This document shows, in pieces, positions 53,228-61,544 of a stretch of 64,000 nt of DNA. A model generated the notes under the pieces. It was not told the origin of the DNA and did not search any database. It saw nothing but the letters and a program-made list of their open reading frames with translations. This DNA is from Clostridium sulfidigenes. GTDB lineage: Bacteria; Bacillota; Clostridia; Clostridiales; Clostridiaceae. Position 1 is the first letter of the stretch; every line of letters begins with the position of its first letter. The stretch spans positions 62,001 through 126,000 of the forward strand of contig NZ_JPMD01000001.1 in NCBI RefSeq assembly GCF_000732635.1, in the 5' to 3' direction. Made by a program: the position numbers and the translations under genes.

Positions 53228-53818
53228 ATGTTTTATGAAGTTAATATTAAAGATTATATACCATCCTATCTAAAAGATATAAGAGAATTTGAGCTTATAT
53301 CTCAGGTGGAATCTACTAAGATTAATGAACTAACCAATGATATGAAGAAAAACTTAGATAACTCTTGTATAGTTTCTATGGATGAAGAAAGTATAATCAG
53401 AACAGAAATATTTCTTAATATACAACCAGAAGGTAATTTAGAACAAAGAAGACAATATTTATTAGCACTAGGCAGAAAAAGAGATAAACTTAATGAAGTC
53501 ACTATAAAGTCTATGGTTATGGCAATAATGAATGTGGATAGTACGGTTAAGTTTTATACTGGTTCAGAGGAGAATTCTCCAGAGCATGGACAAGGTGTAA
53601 TTCAAATTATGGTTTTCCCTAGTTCTAATCAGGAGGAGTTTAGATTTGAGGATATTGAAAGGGCATTAAAACCTTTAATACCTGGACATATTAAACTTAA
53701 TGTTACTAGATACTACTCTAGTTGGAGAGATGTAATGAATAACTTTACAAACTGGAGAAATATAAAAGATACTATGAAAAATTGGAGAGAGCTATATTAC
53801 TATATGCCTCAAAATTAA
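53228..53818 (+). CDS. DUF2313 tail protein (XkdU/YmfQ-like)
   Basis: The 196-aa protein (YIPSYLKDIREFELISQVESTKINELT; LIPGHIKLNVTRYYSSWRD) matches YmfQ-type proteins joining the baseplate to tail fibres. It precedes the fibre gene by 12 bases. Confidence 0.9.
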   Translation: MFYEVNIKDYIPSYLKDIREFELISQVESTKINELTNDMKKNLDNSCIVSMDEESIIRTEIFLNIQPEGNLEQRRQYLLALGRKRDKLNEVTIKSMVMAIMNVDSTVKFYTGSEENSPEHGQGVIQIMVFPSSNQEEFRFEDIERALKPLIPGHIKLNVTRYYSSWRDVMNNFTNWRNIKDTMKNWRELYYYMPQN

Positions 53819-53830
53819 AGGAGTGATGTT

Positions 53831-56263
53831 ATGCAAGAAACTACTAATTATAGATTTAAAAAGATAGGTTTAGATGACTCTCCTCCGGATATAACTGCTA
53901 CTAATCCTAATTGGGACGAGGCTGATAAGATATTAAAAGAGCATGAGGAAGGTATAAAAAAAGTCAGCAATATACCTACTGACATAGAAGGTATAAAAGG
54001 AAGACTAGATGCAGTTGATAGAGAAATACCTCTAAAACTAAATAAAAATGCACTAGAGCCGATAACAACAGGAGGAACAGCTAGTGCTTATACTATAACT
54101 GTAGAAGATCCTAATCTTTTTGAATATACAATAGTGCCTCATGTAGATAATGTAGATAATGCTACTATTTCCTTTAATGGAGGTACTGCTATTCCATTAA
54201 AGGAGGATGAAAATCCTATAAATGAAGGTACTTTAAGAGCTAATATTCCAGTAAAAATAGTGAGGGTAGGTAATGGTGTTTTTATAGTAAATAAACGTGG
54301 CGGAGGTATTACAAAATGTCCAGAATTAATTAGAACTGAACCTTATGCTATTACAGACCTCCCTCCAGCAACATTTATTAGCACTAGTGGAGGAAGATTA
54401 ATTTATAATAAAGGATATTTATATTTATTTAGTGGTTATAAACTTTTTAGATTAGATTTAAAAGGTGAAAATTGGGAGGAATTAGCTGAGATACCGATTA
54501 ACTTTTCTCAGGGTTCGTTAGTGGTTATAAATGATAAAATATACCTTATAGGAACTTCTGCGGCGGGGTTTAGTAAAAAAGTATATATATATGATATAGC
54601 TACAAATAGCTATATTCAAGGTGAAGATATTCCGACAAGTGCTTCTTCACTAACTGGTGCAGTAGCTATAGTAGTTGAGGGCTACATTCATATATTTTAC
54701 AATACGCTTCATTGGAGGTATGACCCAACTAATAATACCTATGTTGAATTAGCTAAAGCTGTGTATAGTTATTCTTTTACCCCAATTGTTGAATTTCAAA
54801 ATAAGATATATTCTTTTAGTTCAACTAATGATATCGTTTATTATGATGTTGCTACCGATACTTATACAGTTACAGGAACAAAGACTATAAATCCACATAC
54901 TTATGGTGGAGCTACTAAATTTGGTTCATATGTTTATATCTTAGGAGGCGGTGTTGATTTTAACATTAACTATAAGACAAAAGTAGATAGATACAATTTT
55001 ATTACTAATACCTGTGAGGAAGTAGATGGAATGGTTTCGAATGATGGTGGAGCCAGTTATACAGCGGATAATGAAAATATTTATTATGGGTGTACTGGTT
55101 ATAATTATATAATAGCTTATAAACCTAAAAAAGAGGTATGGTACATACCCCAAAATATAACTATTTATCCACCAGAAACATATATACAACCTATTTCAGG
55201 TGAAATAAATAGGGTAAACACCCCATTGAAAACGTCAAAGGAAGGAGAATTTTCTCTAATACCTGGTCAAATATGGACTATGCAAAATAATGATAAAGTA
55301 GTAAAAACTAATATTTTCGTTGACTCTAGATTGGAGAGAATACAACATGAAAACTTACCTTATTACTTTTATTTAGGTACAGGAATCCTTGTGAAAGATG
55401 ATATTTATATATTTGGGGGTGCTTTAGATTATAATGATGATACCCATAAATTTAAAGCCCTTAAATATAACATTCCAACGGATAAATTAACTGAAATAGC
55501 TGACTCCCCTTTACCTTGCTATATGACTAGTTTAGCTTTTGTAGAGTCTAATAAAATACATTTAATAGGGTCATATGCTAATGTTAGCACATTTGGTAAG
55601 TCCCACTGGGTATATGATATTGAAAAAAACATCTACACTCAGTTAGCAAATTTCCCGGAGGAAAAATACGGTTCAGGCTTAGGGTATTATAAAGGCATAC
55701 TTCATATTTACAGTGGTGCCCCTAACCAAAATAATTATTGGAAGTATGACGTAACTAATCAAACTTACACCCTTTTTAAAAGTTTAGGTATAAATGGAAT
55801 TACCATTCTTAATAATAAAACTACATGTGTAGGTGATGTTATGTATGTGACACACGTAGAATTAAATAAAATATATAAATTATTTCTTAGGACATCTAGG
55901 CAAGTACAATTAGGTTCACTCGATGCTTCTTACCAAGGAGAGAAGGGTCAATCTTGTATATGCAATGGTAACTTGTTTTGCATAGGTGGCTCATACCCCT
56001 CTTTCATAGGAGAATACCACTTGGAAGGACTTGGTTCATCCAAATATGCCTCAACTGGATTATCACCAGATGAATTATTGGGTTGTATTGCTATAGGTAG
56101 TAAATCAAGAATGTATTTATTTGGTGGAAAAGGTCGTTCTTACGATAATAAATTTATTGAAAGAAGACTAAGGACAGAGAAAATGTGGGTAAATGGTAGG
56201 TGTGAGTATCTAGGTAGAGTAATTGAAGGTAATGGTCTAGTTAATATAGACTATCTAAGATAA
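53831..56263 (+). CDS. Kelch-repeat tail fibre / receptor-binding protein
   Basis: The 810-aa protein begins with a tail-attachment segment (NYRFKKIGLDDSPPDITATNPNWDEADKIL, residues 5-34). A beta region follows, then many kelch-like repeats (about residues 180-430 and 510-790; motifs YLFSGY, IYLIGTS, YVYILGGG, IYIFGGA, MYLFGG) that should fold as beta propellers. It is likely to bind a host surface sugar. GGAGTGAT is upstream. Confidence 0.85.
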   Translation: MQETTNYRFKKIGLDDSPPDITATNPNWDEADKILKEHEEGIKKVSNIPTDIEGIKGRLDAVDREIPLKLNKNALEPITTGGTASAYTITVEDPNLFEYTIVPHVDNVDNATISFNGGTAIPLKEDENPINEGTLRANIPVKIVRVGNGVFIVNKRGGGITKCPELIRTEPYAITDLPPATFISTSGGRLIYNKGYLYLFSGYKLFRLDLKGENWEELAEIPINFSQGSLVVINDKIYLIGTSAAGFSKKVYIYDIATNSYIQGEDIPTSASSLTGAVAIVVEGYIHIFYNTLHWRYDPTNNTYVELAKAVYSYSFTPIVEFQNKIYSFSSTNDIVYYDVATDTYTVTGTKTINPHTYGGATKFGSYVYILGGGVDFNINYKTKVDRYNFITNTCEEVDGMVSNDGGASYTADNENIYYGCTGYNYIIAYKPKKEVWYIPQNITIYPPETYIQPISGEINRVNTPLKTSKEGEFSLIPGQIWTMQNNDKVVKTNIFVDSRLERIQHENLPYYFYLGTGILVKDDIYIFGGALDYNDDTHKFKALKYNIPTDKLTEIADSPLPCYMTSLAFVESNKIHLIGSYANVSTFGKSHWVYDIEKNIYTQLANFPEEKYGSGLGYYKGILHIYSGAPNQNNYWKYDVTNQTYTLFKSLGINGITILNNKTTCVGDVMYVTHVELNKIYKLFLRTSRQVQLGSLDASYQGEKGQSCICNGNLFCIGGSYPSFIGEYHLEGLGSSKYASTGLSPDELLGCIAIGSKSRMYLFGGKGRSYDNKFIERRLRTEKMWVNGRCEYLGRVIEGNGLVNIDYLR

Positions 56264-56283
56264 ATAAAGAAAGGATGATATTA

Positions 56284-56505
56284 ATGTATACTTATGAAAT
56301 TAAAGAAAATGGATATGTAATTTTAAAAAATGGGAGGGCTTATATAGTACAGGAGGAACCATTCATACCAAATCCATCTTTAACTTACGAGGAGAATGCA
56401 AAAGCACAAATATTAGGTCTTGAAGCACCGGTTAAAGAGGAAGAAGATTTAAAAACAAGAATGGCTAATATGGAAATAGCAATGGCTAATATGATGGGGG
56501 TGTAG
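56284..56505 (+). CDS. Small tail-fibre-associated protein
   Basis: The 73-aa protein (MYTYEIKENGYVILKNGRAYIVQEEPFIP ... ANMEIAMANMMGV) resembles small proteins placed after fibre genes in clostridial phages (XkdW-like). ATG 56284 has better spacing to AAAGG than ATG 56275. Confidence 0.75.
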   Translation: MYTYEIKENGYVILKNGRAYIVQEEPFIPNPSLTYEENAKAQILGLEAPVKEEEDLKTRMANMEIAMANMMGV

Positions 56506-56508
56506 AAT

Positions 56509-56655
56509 ATGCCAAGTTGGAAAAAAAGTATATTTATAAATGCAATTAAAGCAAGAATGGAATTAGAGAGTAGAACTGAAGAGGATATAATACAGGAGTA
56601 TACTAAGCTTACAGAAGAAGAAAAAACAGAGATATTAACTGATATAAACAAGTAG
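56509..56655 (+). CDS. XkdX-like small tail protein
   Basis: The 48-aa protein (MPSWKKSIFINAIKARMELESRT-type start) matches the size and pattern of XkdX-family proteins at the end of the tail operon. It starts 3 bases after the previous stop and is followed by a terminator. Confidence 0.75.
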   Translation: MPSWKKSIFINAIKARMELESRTEEDIIQEYTKLTEEEKTEILTDINK

Positions 56656-56676
56656 AGCCATAAGGCTTTTTTATTT
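56655..56676 (+). terminator. Terminator at the end of the tail operon
   Basis: AGCC / GGCT stem with ATAA loop and TTTTTTATTTT. Short but well placed. Confidence 0.7.
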
Positions 56677-57026
56677 TGGACAAATTACCAATAGAATTAT
56701 ATTACGAAGTAACATAAAGGCATTAGATTAATTTCTAGTGTCTTTTATTTTTCGAAAAATAATGTATGAAACTAAAGCTTGTCTGCTTTTAATGGATTAT
56801 TTTTCTATACATTAAATTAACCATGAAGTGAATACTATGGATAGATGATTATTTACAAAATCATAATCTTATCTTATTTCTAGTATGCTAAAAATATTAA
56901 ATAAATATACACTTATTTTAATATTTTTTAATTATTTTTTTAAAAGTTTAGTTCCTGTACTTATTATGGCATTTAAAATGATTTTTATACTTTTATTTAA
57001 TATTTTTATTTTGAAGGAGGTGCAAT
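56677..57026. other. Spacer between tail and lysis genes
   Basis: This 350-base AT-rich stretch without a convincing ORF separates the tail operon terminator from the lysis cassette. It presumably holds a late promoter, but I cannot assign one. No RNA motif is recognised. Confidence 0.5.
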
Positions 57027-57209
57027 ATGGCTGATGAAAATACACAAGAGATAAAAGAAAGATTAGTAAGGATAGAAACCCTATTAGAAGTTAATAACAA
57101 AGATTTGTATAACAGAGTTAAAAAATTAGAAGATAGTCAGACATGGTTATGGAGAACTGTAGTAGGTGCACTTATTGGTGGAGCTATAGCTATTATATTT
57201 AAAATATGA
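57027..57209 (+). CDS. xhlA: XhlA-like lysis protein
   Basis: The 60-aa protein has an N-terminal coiled coil (IKERLVRIETLLEVNN) and a C-terminal membrane helix (WLWRTVVGALIGGAIAIIFKI), the XhlA layout. It helps the holin open the membrane. GAAGGAGGTG is a very strong binding site. Confidence 0.92.
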   Translation: MADENTQEIKERLVRIETLLEVNNKDLYNRVKKLEDSQTWLWRTVVGALIGGAIAIIFKI

Positions 57210-57222
57210 AGGAGAGATAATT

Positions 57223-57474
57223 ATGGAAATTATTAATTACATTACAGAAAATGCTTTAATTTTAATACCAGTACTATTAATAATTGGAGCTATACTTAAA
57301 GACACTGAAAGAGTAAAAGATAAGTATATTCCAGTAATTTTATTACCTATAGGTATTATATTAAGTCTCTTGGTAATGAAAGGTTTTAGTGCAGATAGTG
57401 TTGTTCAAGGAATACTTGTAACTGGAGCTGCAGTATATGGAAACCAATTAATTAAGCAAATATCTAAAGAGTAG
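57223..57474 (+). CDS. Holin
   Basis: The 83-aa membrane protein has helices at about residues 8-22, 37-54 and 60-75 (ALILIPVLLIIGAILKDT; VILLPIGIILSLLVMKG). Its place between XhlA and the amidase fits a phage holin, which times lysis. Confidence 0.88.
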   Translation: MEIINYITENALILIPVLLIIGAILKDTERVKDKYIPVILLPIGIILSLLVMKGFSADSVVQGILVTGAAVYGNQLIKQISKE

Positions 57475-57477
57475 TTT

Positions 57478-57509
57478 ACAGAGTGAGAGCAATCTCACTC
57501 TTTTATATT
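57478..57509 (+). terminator. Hairpin between holin and amidase
   Basis: GAGTGAGA / TCTCACTC stem with GCAA loop and TTTTAT tail. It may lower amidase expression relative to the holin or permit partial readthrough. Confidence 0.75.
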
Positions 57510-57525
57510 TAAGGAGGAATGAATT

Positions 57526-58389
57526 ATGAAATCAATAATAAGAAAGATATCTAAGTATAACTTTTCTAGTAGAAGTGGTCAGAAAATAAAATATATTGTA
57601 ATGCACTTTACAGGAAATAAAACCGACACTGCTTTAAATAATGCTAATTATTTTGGCGGAGGGAATAGAAATGCTTCAGCGCATTATTTTGTGGATAGTA
57701 GTAACATAGTGCAAGTAGTAGAAGAAATTAACTCTAGTTGGCATTGTGGAGATGGTAATGGCAAGTATGGAATAACCAATCAAAACTCTATAGGAATTGA
57801 GATGTGTGGAACTAATGATGATATATCAAGTTCTACAGAGTCTAATACAGTAGAGTTAGTTAAACAGTTAATGAATAAATATGACATACCTAGTGATAGA
57901 GTAGTAAGACATTATGATGCAAGTAGAAAGGTGTGTCCTTATCCATGGAGTAAGAATAATTGGAGTATGTGGAATGACTTTAAAAAGAAACTAGCTGATA
58001 ATAAGCCAAATAAACCTATTTCCAAAGAACTATATAGGGTTAGAAAGTCATGGAAAGATGCAGATAGTCAGAAAGGTGCTTATAGTGATTTGGCTAATGC
58101 TAAGGCTGAATGTGATAAGTTTAAAGGCTACTATGTATTTAATAATAAAGGTGAAAAACTATATCCAAAAGAGGAGGAATATGATATGAAAAAAATAGTA
58201 ACTTATTTAGGGGATGCAGATTTATTTGCTGCAGTCATGGTGGCTCAAAAATTATCTTGCCCATTAATGCGAGTTAATGATTTTAAAGCATCTGGATTAA
58301 AAGCAGAACAAGTAATTCAAATAGGTGGAAAGGCTAATGATACTAACAGATTTTCTACTATGAAAAATGCAGCCAATAAGTATTTATAG
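57526..58389 (+). CDS. Endolysin: N-acetylmuramoyl-L-alanine amidase with CTP1L-type binding domain
   Basis: In the 287-aa protein residues 1-155 are an Amidase_2 domain with zinc ligands H27 and H129, C137 and catalytic-region E92 (GIEMCG). A linker (160-215) with a short SPOR-like stretch follows. The last 67 residues (KKIVTYLGDADLFAAVMVAQKLS) match my memory of the binding domain of clostridial endolysins such as CTP1L. An internal GAGGAGG plus ATG precedes that domain. It cuts the stem peptide bond in peptidoglycan at lysis. Confidence 0.93.
   Translation: MKSIIRKISKYNFSSRSGQKIKYIVMHFTGNKTDTALNNANYFGGGNRNASAHYFVDSSNIVQVVEEINSSWHCGDGNGKYGITNQNSIGIEMCGTNDDISSSTESNTVELVKQLMNKYDIPSDRVVRHYDASRKVCPYPWSKNNWSMWNDFKKKLADNKPNKPISKELYRVRKSWKDADSQKGAYSDLANAKAECDKFKGYYVFNNKGEKLYPKEEEYDMKKIVTYLGDADLFAAVMVAQKLSCPLMRVNDFKASGLKAEQVIQIGGKANDTNRFSTMKNAANKYL
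58186..58389 (+). CDS. Internally initiated endolysin cell-wall-binding domain
   Basis: ATG 58186 is in frame with the endolysin and has GAGGAGG (58171-58177) at 8 bases. Translation from it gives a 67-aa stand-alone binding domain. This kind of secondary product is established for clostridial endolysins, where it co-assembles with the full-length enzyme. Confidence 0.75.
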   Translation: MKKIVTYLGDADLFAAVMVAQKLSCPLMRVNDFKASGLKAEQVIQIGGKANDTNRFSTMKNAANKYL

Positions 58390-58885
58390 GAGATTTAAAG
58401 GGTAGTGAGGTTTATAATGAAATACTCCTCTTATTCTGAGTAGTTAATTAATGCAATTTCAAGACTTAATCAGTAAAAGCAAAAGTTGATAGTTTATATA
58501 TGCTTTAAAAATAAGAAATATATACAAATACGGTATTTAATGAGCATATGGCATAGCATAGATCTAAGGTGGACAAATAATACTATATTGGCGAGGTAGA
58601 GTATTGTATGGCATGGGAAAGGGTTCTAGGATAAGCTTAAATGAGAGTACACCAGTAAAATACAGAAGTGACTAATATATTACATTTTAAAATAATATAA
58701 TAATAATTAATTGAAAATTAGATATAAAAAAGGAAATATGAAAAATTTGTAGAATATATTTTAAAGATTACTATTAGGCGTAATATAATTATATATTAAT
58801 GTAATGATTAAAAATGTATATTATTGATTATTCTTAACATAATGATAAAATGTAATTATAAAATTCTATTTTATGGGGGTATAAA
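58390..58885. other. Spacer after endolysin
   Basis: These 496 bases hold no convincing ORF. The segment 58540-58670 is less AT-rich than its surroundings (GGTGGACAAATAATACTATATTGG, GGCGAGGTAGAGTATTGTATGGC) and contains an AATACT / AGTATT hairpin. It could be a small RNA or a decayed gene. The last 100 bases are very AT-rich and probably carry the next promoter. Confidence 0.45.
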
Positions 58886-59479
58886 ATGAATCAATTAAAA
58901 ATAAATCAAATTAGTATTGTTACTTTTCCTAATGTGGGTGAATTGAATGAAAAAAAATTTAGAAAAATAGTAGAGCATTTATCAGAGTTTATAATAGGTT
59001 CAAATGGCAACACTATATCGTTTAATTTCAGAGTTGGTGAAAATGCTTACATTAACGTGACTAAAGATTCAATACAATATCAAATTATAGGAGAAGGTAT
59101 AGAAAAAGAAAATATAGAAAAAGAAAGTATAGAATTAATGTTAACAAAGGTATATGATAGTTTAATGGTTGAAGAACTAAATTTTAGTGTTATTGATGTA
59201 CAGGCATTAGCACCATCAAACAATTCTCTTGAAGAATCATTGAAGACTTTAAATTTACAATTTGAAGTTCCTAAAGGAACTTTAAAAGGCATTGGGTATA
59301 GATTTTTGATAGAAGGGGATAATTATAATGATGATCTAAAAAAGGAGCCATTTTTAAGTGATCCAAGATTCACTTATTATCAACTTACTAGAAATTTTAA
59401 TAAAAATAAAATTAACTTGAAAACTGTAATTAATGATCTATATGATACATATAATACTATAGGAGAATATTTTAAATAA
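58886..59479 (+). CDS. Hypothetical 197-aa protein of the right-end accessory module
   Basis: The 197-aa alpha/beta protein has no known family. It begins INQISIVTFPNVGELNEKKFRKI and ends with a helical segment (NLKTVINDLYDTYNTIGEYFK). ATGGGGGT precedes the ATG. It lies 13 bases before a small gene that overlaps a PIN toxin candidate, so the three are likely co-expressed in the lysogen. It may be a sensor or accessory part of the system. Confidence 0.65.
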   Translation: MNQLKINQISIVTFPNVGELNEKKFRKIVEHLSEFIIGSNGNTISFNFRVGENAYINVTKDSIQYQIIGEGIEKENIEKESIELMLTKVYDSLMVEELNFSVIDVQALAPSNNSLEESLKTLNLQFEVPKGTLKGIGYRFLIEGDNYNDDLKKEPFLSDPRFTYYQLTRNFNKNKINLKTVINDLYDTYNTIGEYFK

Positions 59480-59492
59480 GATAGGTGAGAAT

Positions 59493-59669
59493 ATGAGTTC
59501 AAAATTAGATGAATTGAGAAATAAGGCGTTAAATAAACCTTTTTATCAATCAGATAAAGATGAAAAAATCAAGTATTTTAAAACTAACATATTTGATTAT
59601 GATGATAGAAATATACCATATAAATATAGAGAAGATGTTTTAAGGGCTATGAGGGGTGAAAGTTTTTGA
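59493..59669 (+). CDS. Putative antitoxin, 58 aa
   Basis: The small charged protein (SSKLDELRNKALNKPFYQSD ... VLRAMRGESF) has ATAGGTGAG upstream. Its stop TGA overlaps the TTG start of the PIN gene (TTGA), so the two are translationally coupled, as in type II toxin-antitoxin pairs. No family is recognised by eye. Confidence 0.65.
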   Translation: MSSKLDELRNKALNKPFYQSDKDEKIKYFKTNIFDYDDRNIPYKYREDVLRAMRGESF

Positions 59670-60328
59670 ATAACTCATCGATATTTTTGACTGGTGGAAA
59701 AGGAAGAGACAAAATAAATGAGTTCCCAGAATTTGTTTATTTTGATACGAGTTACTGGAATCAAGCTATAGGAATTTCTAATTCTACATATAGAAGAGAA
59801 TGTGTAAATTTTATAGAGGAATGTTTAAATAATAAATCTATAATATGTACTTCAAATTTAGTATTAGGTGAAATGGATCATGTAGTAGGAAATGCGTTTA
59901 CTATGAATTATGCTAAAAATAATAATTTTAGCATACCTAAATTTAGTAATGGGAAATATAATATGAAAGCTTTGCATCAAAATATTATTGATTCAGATAG
60001 AGAATTTACACGTAAATATGAAGAACAATTATCATGTGTAAGAGACACAATTAAAAAAGTTTCAGTGAATTTAGATTATCTAGCAAATGAAGAGTTTAAT
60101 GACTTAGCATTTAAAATTAGAAAGTCAACAAATTTTATATTAGGTGATAAAGATTCACAGCACGCTGCTATATGCTATAAAAATGAAATAAATAATATAG
60201 CAACAGTAGATGGAGATTTTTGGAGTTTAGATAATTTTAATGTATTTACTGTTCCTAATAATGATTTTAAGATTAAATCTATTGATAGAGCTAATGTTTA
60301 TTTGAAATTTGATAAAAATAAGTATTAA
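59666..60328 (+). CDS. PIN-domain protein, putative toxin
   Basis: The 220-aa protein shows a PIN-type acidic set: FVYFDTSYWNQ (Asp near residue 27), TSNLVLGEMDH (Glu near 66), LGDKDSQHAAI (Asp pair near 165) and ATVDGDFWSL (Asp near 181). PIN proteins are metal-dependent RNases and frequent toxins. TTG 59666 overlaps the upstream small gene's stop, and GAGGGGTG lies before it. It is expressed from the right end of the prophage, typical of lysogenic-conversion genes. Confidence 0.75.
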   Translation: MNNSSIFLTGGKGRDKINEFPEFVYFDTSYWNQAIGISNSTYRRECVNFIEECLNNKSIICTSNLVLGEMDHVVGNAFTMNYAKNNNFSIPKFSNGKYNMKALHQNIIDSDREFTRKYEEQLSCVRDTIKKVSVNLDYLANEEFNDLAFKIRKSTNFILGDKDSQHAAICYKNEINNIATVDGDFWSLDNFNVFTVPNNDFKIKSIDRANVYLKFDKNKY

Positions 60329-60854
60329 TAAAAACATAAATGAATAGTAAATGGAGGTTATTATTATTCTTAAGAATCAAATTAATTAAAAATTGTGCAG
60401 TAATTTTAAAATACATTGATATAATTTTATTGAAACTAATATATCATATGAATATAAATGTTGATTTTAAAGCTAAATGAAATTACGTTGGAATATTATA
60501 TTTCGACGGTCGAGATTATATTTAAAAAAAGTGTTTAATCATGGCTTAATAAGTTAGCAGAGGAGAAGTAAACTTCTCGCAAGTGCTCCAGGAGGCATTG
60601 AAGAAGATACTAGATATTTAAATAATTAAAATATTAAAAGGTAGAAAGCAATATAATATTACTTTCTACCTTATTTTTCTTTTGTATAATCACATGGTTT
60701 AAGATGTATTTAGATTATAGACACTTAGTCTTCAATATATACATTGAGTGTAAAGATATAAATTGTATAGGTTGAAAATATATTTATACTTAATTGTATT
60801 GAATTGGGCTATATGTTAATATATTATTGAATTTAAGTTTAAGGGGTTGATGTT
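60329..60854. other. Non-coding stretch with possible small RNA
   Basis: No ORF of use is seen. Around 60555-60600 a GC-richer block contains the hairpin GAGAAG-TAAA-CTTCTC and AGTGCTCCAGGAGGCATTG, and it is followed by a strong terminator (60639-60672). That combination suggests a small RNA ending near 60682. The 170 bases after it presumably hold the promoter of the next gene. Confidence 0.5.
60639..60682 (+). terminator. Terminator, possibly of a small RNA
   Basis: AAGGTAGAAAG (60639-60649) pairs perfectly with CTTTCTACCTT (60662-60672), followed by ATTTTTCTTTT. Confidence 0.85.
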
Positions 60855-61202
60855 ATGGGGGCAAAGAATAAAGTAATTTCAGGAGATTATTTAAATAAAC
60901 CAGTTGTATCAGTTAGTGGAAAAGCCTTGATAGGTGTAGGAATGTTTAAACAATTAGAATTAAATAAGACTAATGTTATGGATTATGAAGTAGTAGACCA
61001 AGAAAGCAGAAAAAGTGCAGCTAGTGCAGTTGGAAGAGGTTTAGCTGGAAGTTTACTACTTGGACCAGTAGGAGCTCTTGCTGGGTTATCAGCTAAGAGT
61101 AAAGGCATACATATAATAGCTATCCAATTTAAAGATGGGAAGAAGAGTTTAATAGAAGTTGATGATAAGAAATATAAAGCAATTATGAAAAGTTTATTTT
61201 AA
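60855..61202 (+). CDS. Hypothetical protein with glycine-rich hydrophobic hinge
   Basis: The 115-aa protein has a beta N-terminal part and a central SAASAVGRGLAGSLLLGPVGALAGLS stretch (about residues 55-80) that may touch the membrane. A beta C-terminal part follows (IIAIQFKDGKKSLIEVDDKKY), like the folds of PH/SHOCT-linked small proteins. AAGGGGTTG precedes the ATG. It is the last phage gene before attR; the function is unknown. Confidence 0.65.
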   Translation: MGAKNKVISGDYLNKPVVSVSGKALIGVGMFKQLELNKTNVMDYEVVDQESRKSAASAVGRGLAGSLLLGPVGALAGLSAKSKGIHIIAIQFKDGKKSLIEVDDKKYKAIMKSLF

Positions 61203-61208
61203 TATAAT

Positions 61209-61238
61209 TAAGACTAGGTTAATTCCTAGTCTTAATTA
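61209..61238 (+). terminator. Terminator of the last prophage gene
   Basis: Perfect 10-bp stem TAAGACTAGG / CCTAGTCTTA with TTAATT loop; only a weak T tract follows, so it may act in both directions. Confidence 0.75.
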
Positions 61239-61456
61239 CCTTATAAATAATGGTAAGTTATTTATAAAGTGCTATATTAAGCTTATATAGAATGTCAGAA
61301 TAGAATAAAGACATTCCAAAGACATTCTGAGCATAAAAATACTTATAAAAACATATAACAATTAATGCATATCTAAATATAAAAGAATCCTTGTAATATC
61401 AAGGGTACAATACACTTATTTATATTTATATTTACATATAAATAAGTGTGTAAACA

Positions 61457-61503
61457 AACACAGAACTCGGCTTATAGGTTTACTCGACCCATTAAAAACA
61501 CTA
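61457..61503 (+). repeat. attR: right prophage attachment site
   Basis: This 47-bp direct repeat is identical to attL at 21142-21188. It carries only the last bases of rnpB, so this copy is not a working RNA gene. Confidence 0.95.
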
Positions 61504-61530
61504 AGGTATGAACTTAGTGTTTTTTTAGCA
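61494..61530 (+). terminator. Original chromosomal rnpB terminator
   Basis: Perfect 12-bp stem AAAAACACTAAG / CTTAGTGTTTTT with a T run. It would have ended rnpB before the phage entered; it is now 40 kb from the intact gene. Confidence 0.88.
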
Positions 61531-61544
61531 ATTTTGAATAAATC

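Larger units (their letters stand above)
21142..61503. mobile_element. Prophage with contractile (PBSX/Xkd-like) tail, integrated in rnpB
   Basis: The element spans about 40.3 kb between 47-bp direct repeats. It carries a tyrosine integrase, lysogeny switch, replication and recombination genes, packaging, head, contractile tail with sheath, and lysis genes in canonical order. All structural genes appear intact; the one visible lesion is an apparent one-base frameshift in the late regulator (32553-33072). It also carries several accessory conflict genes. The sheath protein marks it as a myovirus. It is likely recent and possibly inducible, because the repeats are still identical. Confidence 0.96.

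Noticed and set aside
58181..58183. ATG 58181 as the internal endolysin start
   Set aside because: Out of frame with the binding domain and too close to GAGGAGG; ATG 58186 fits.
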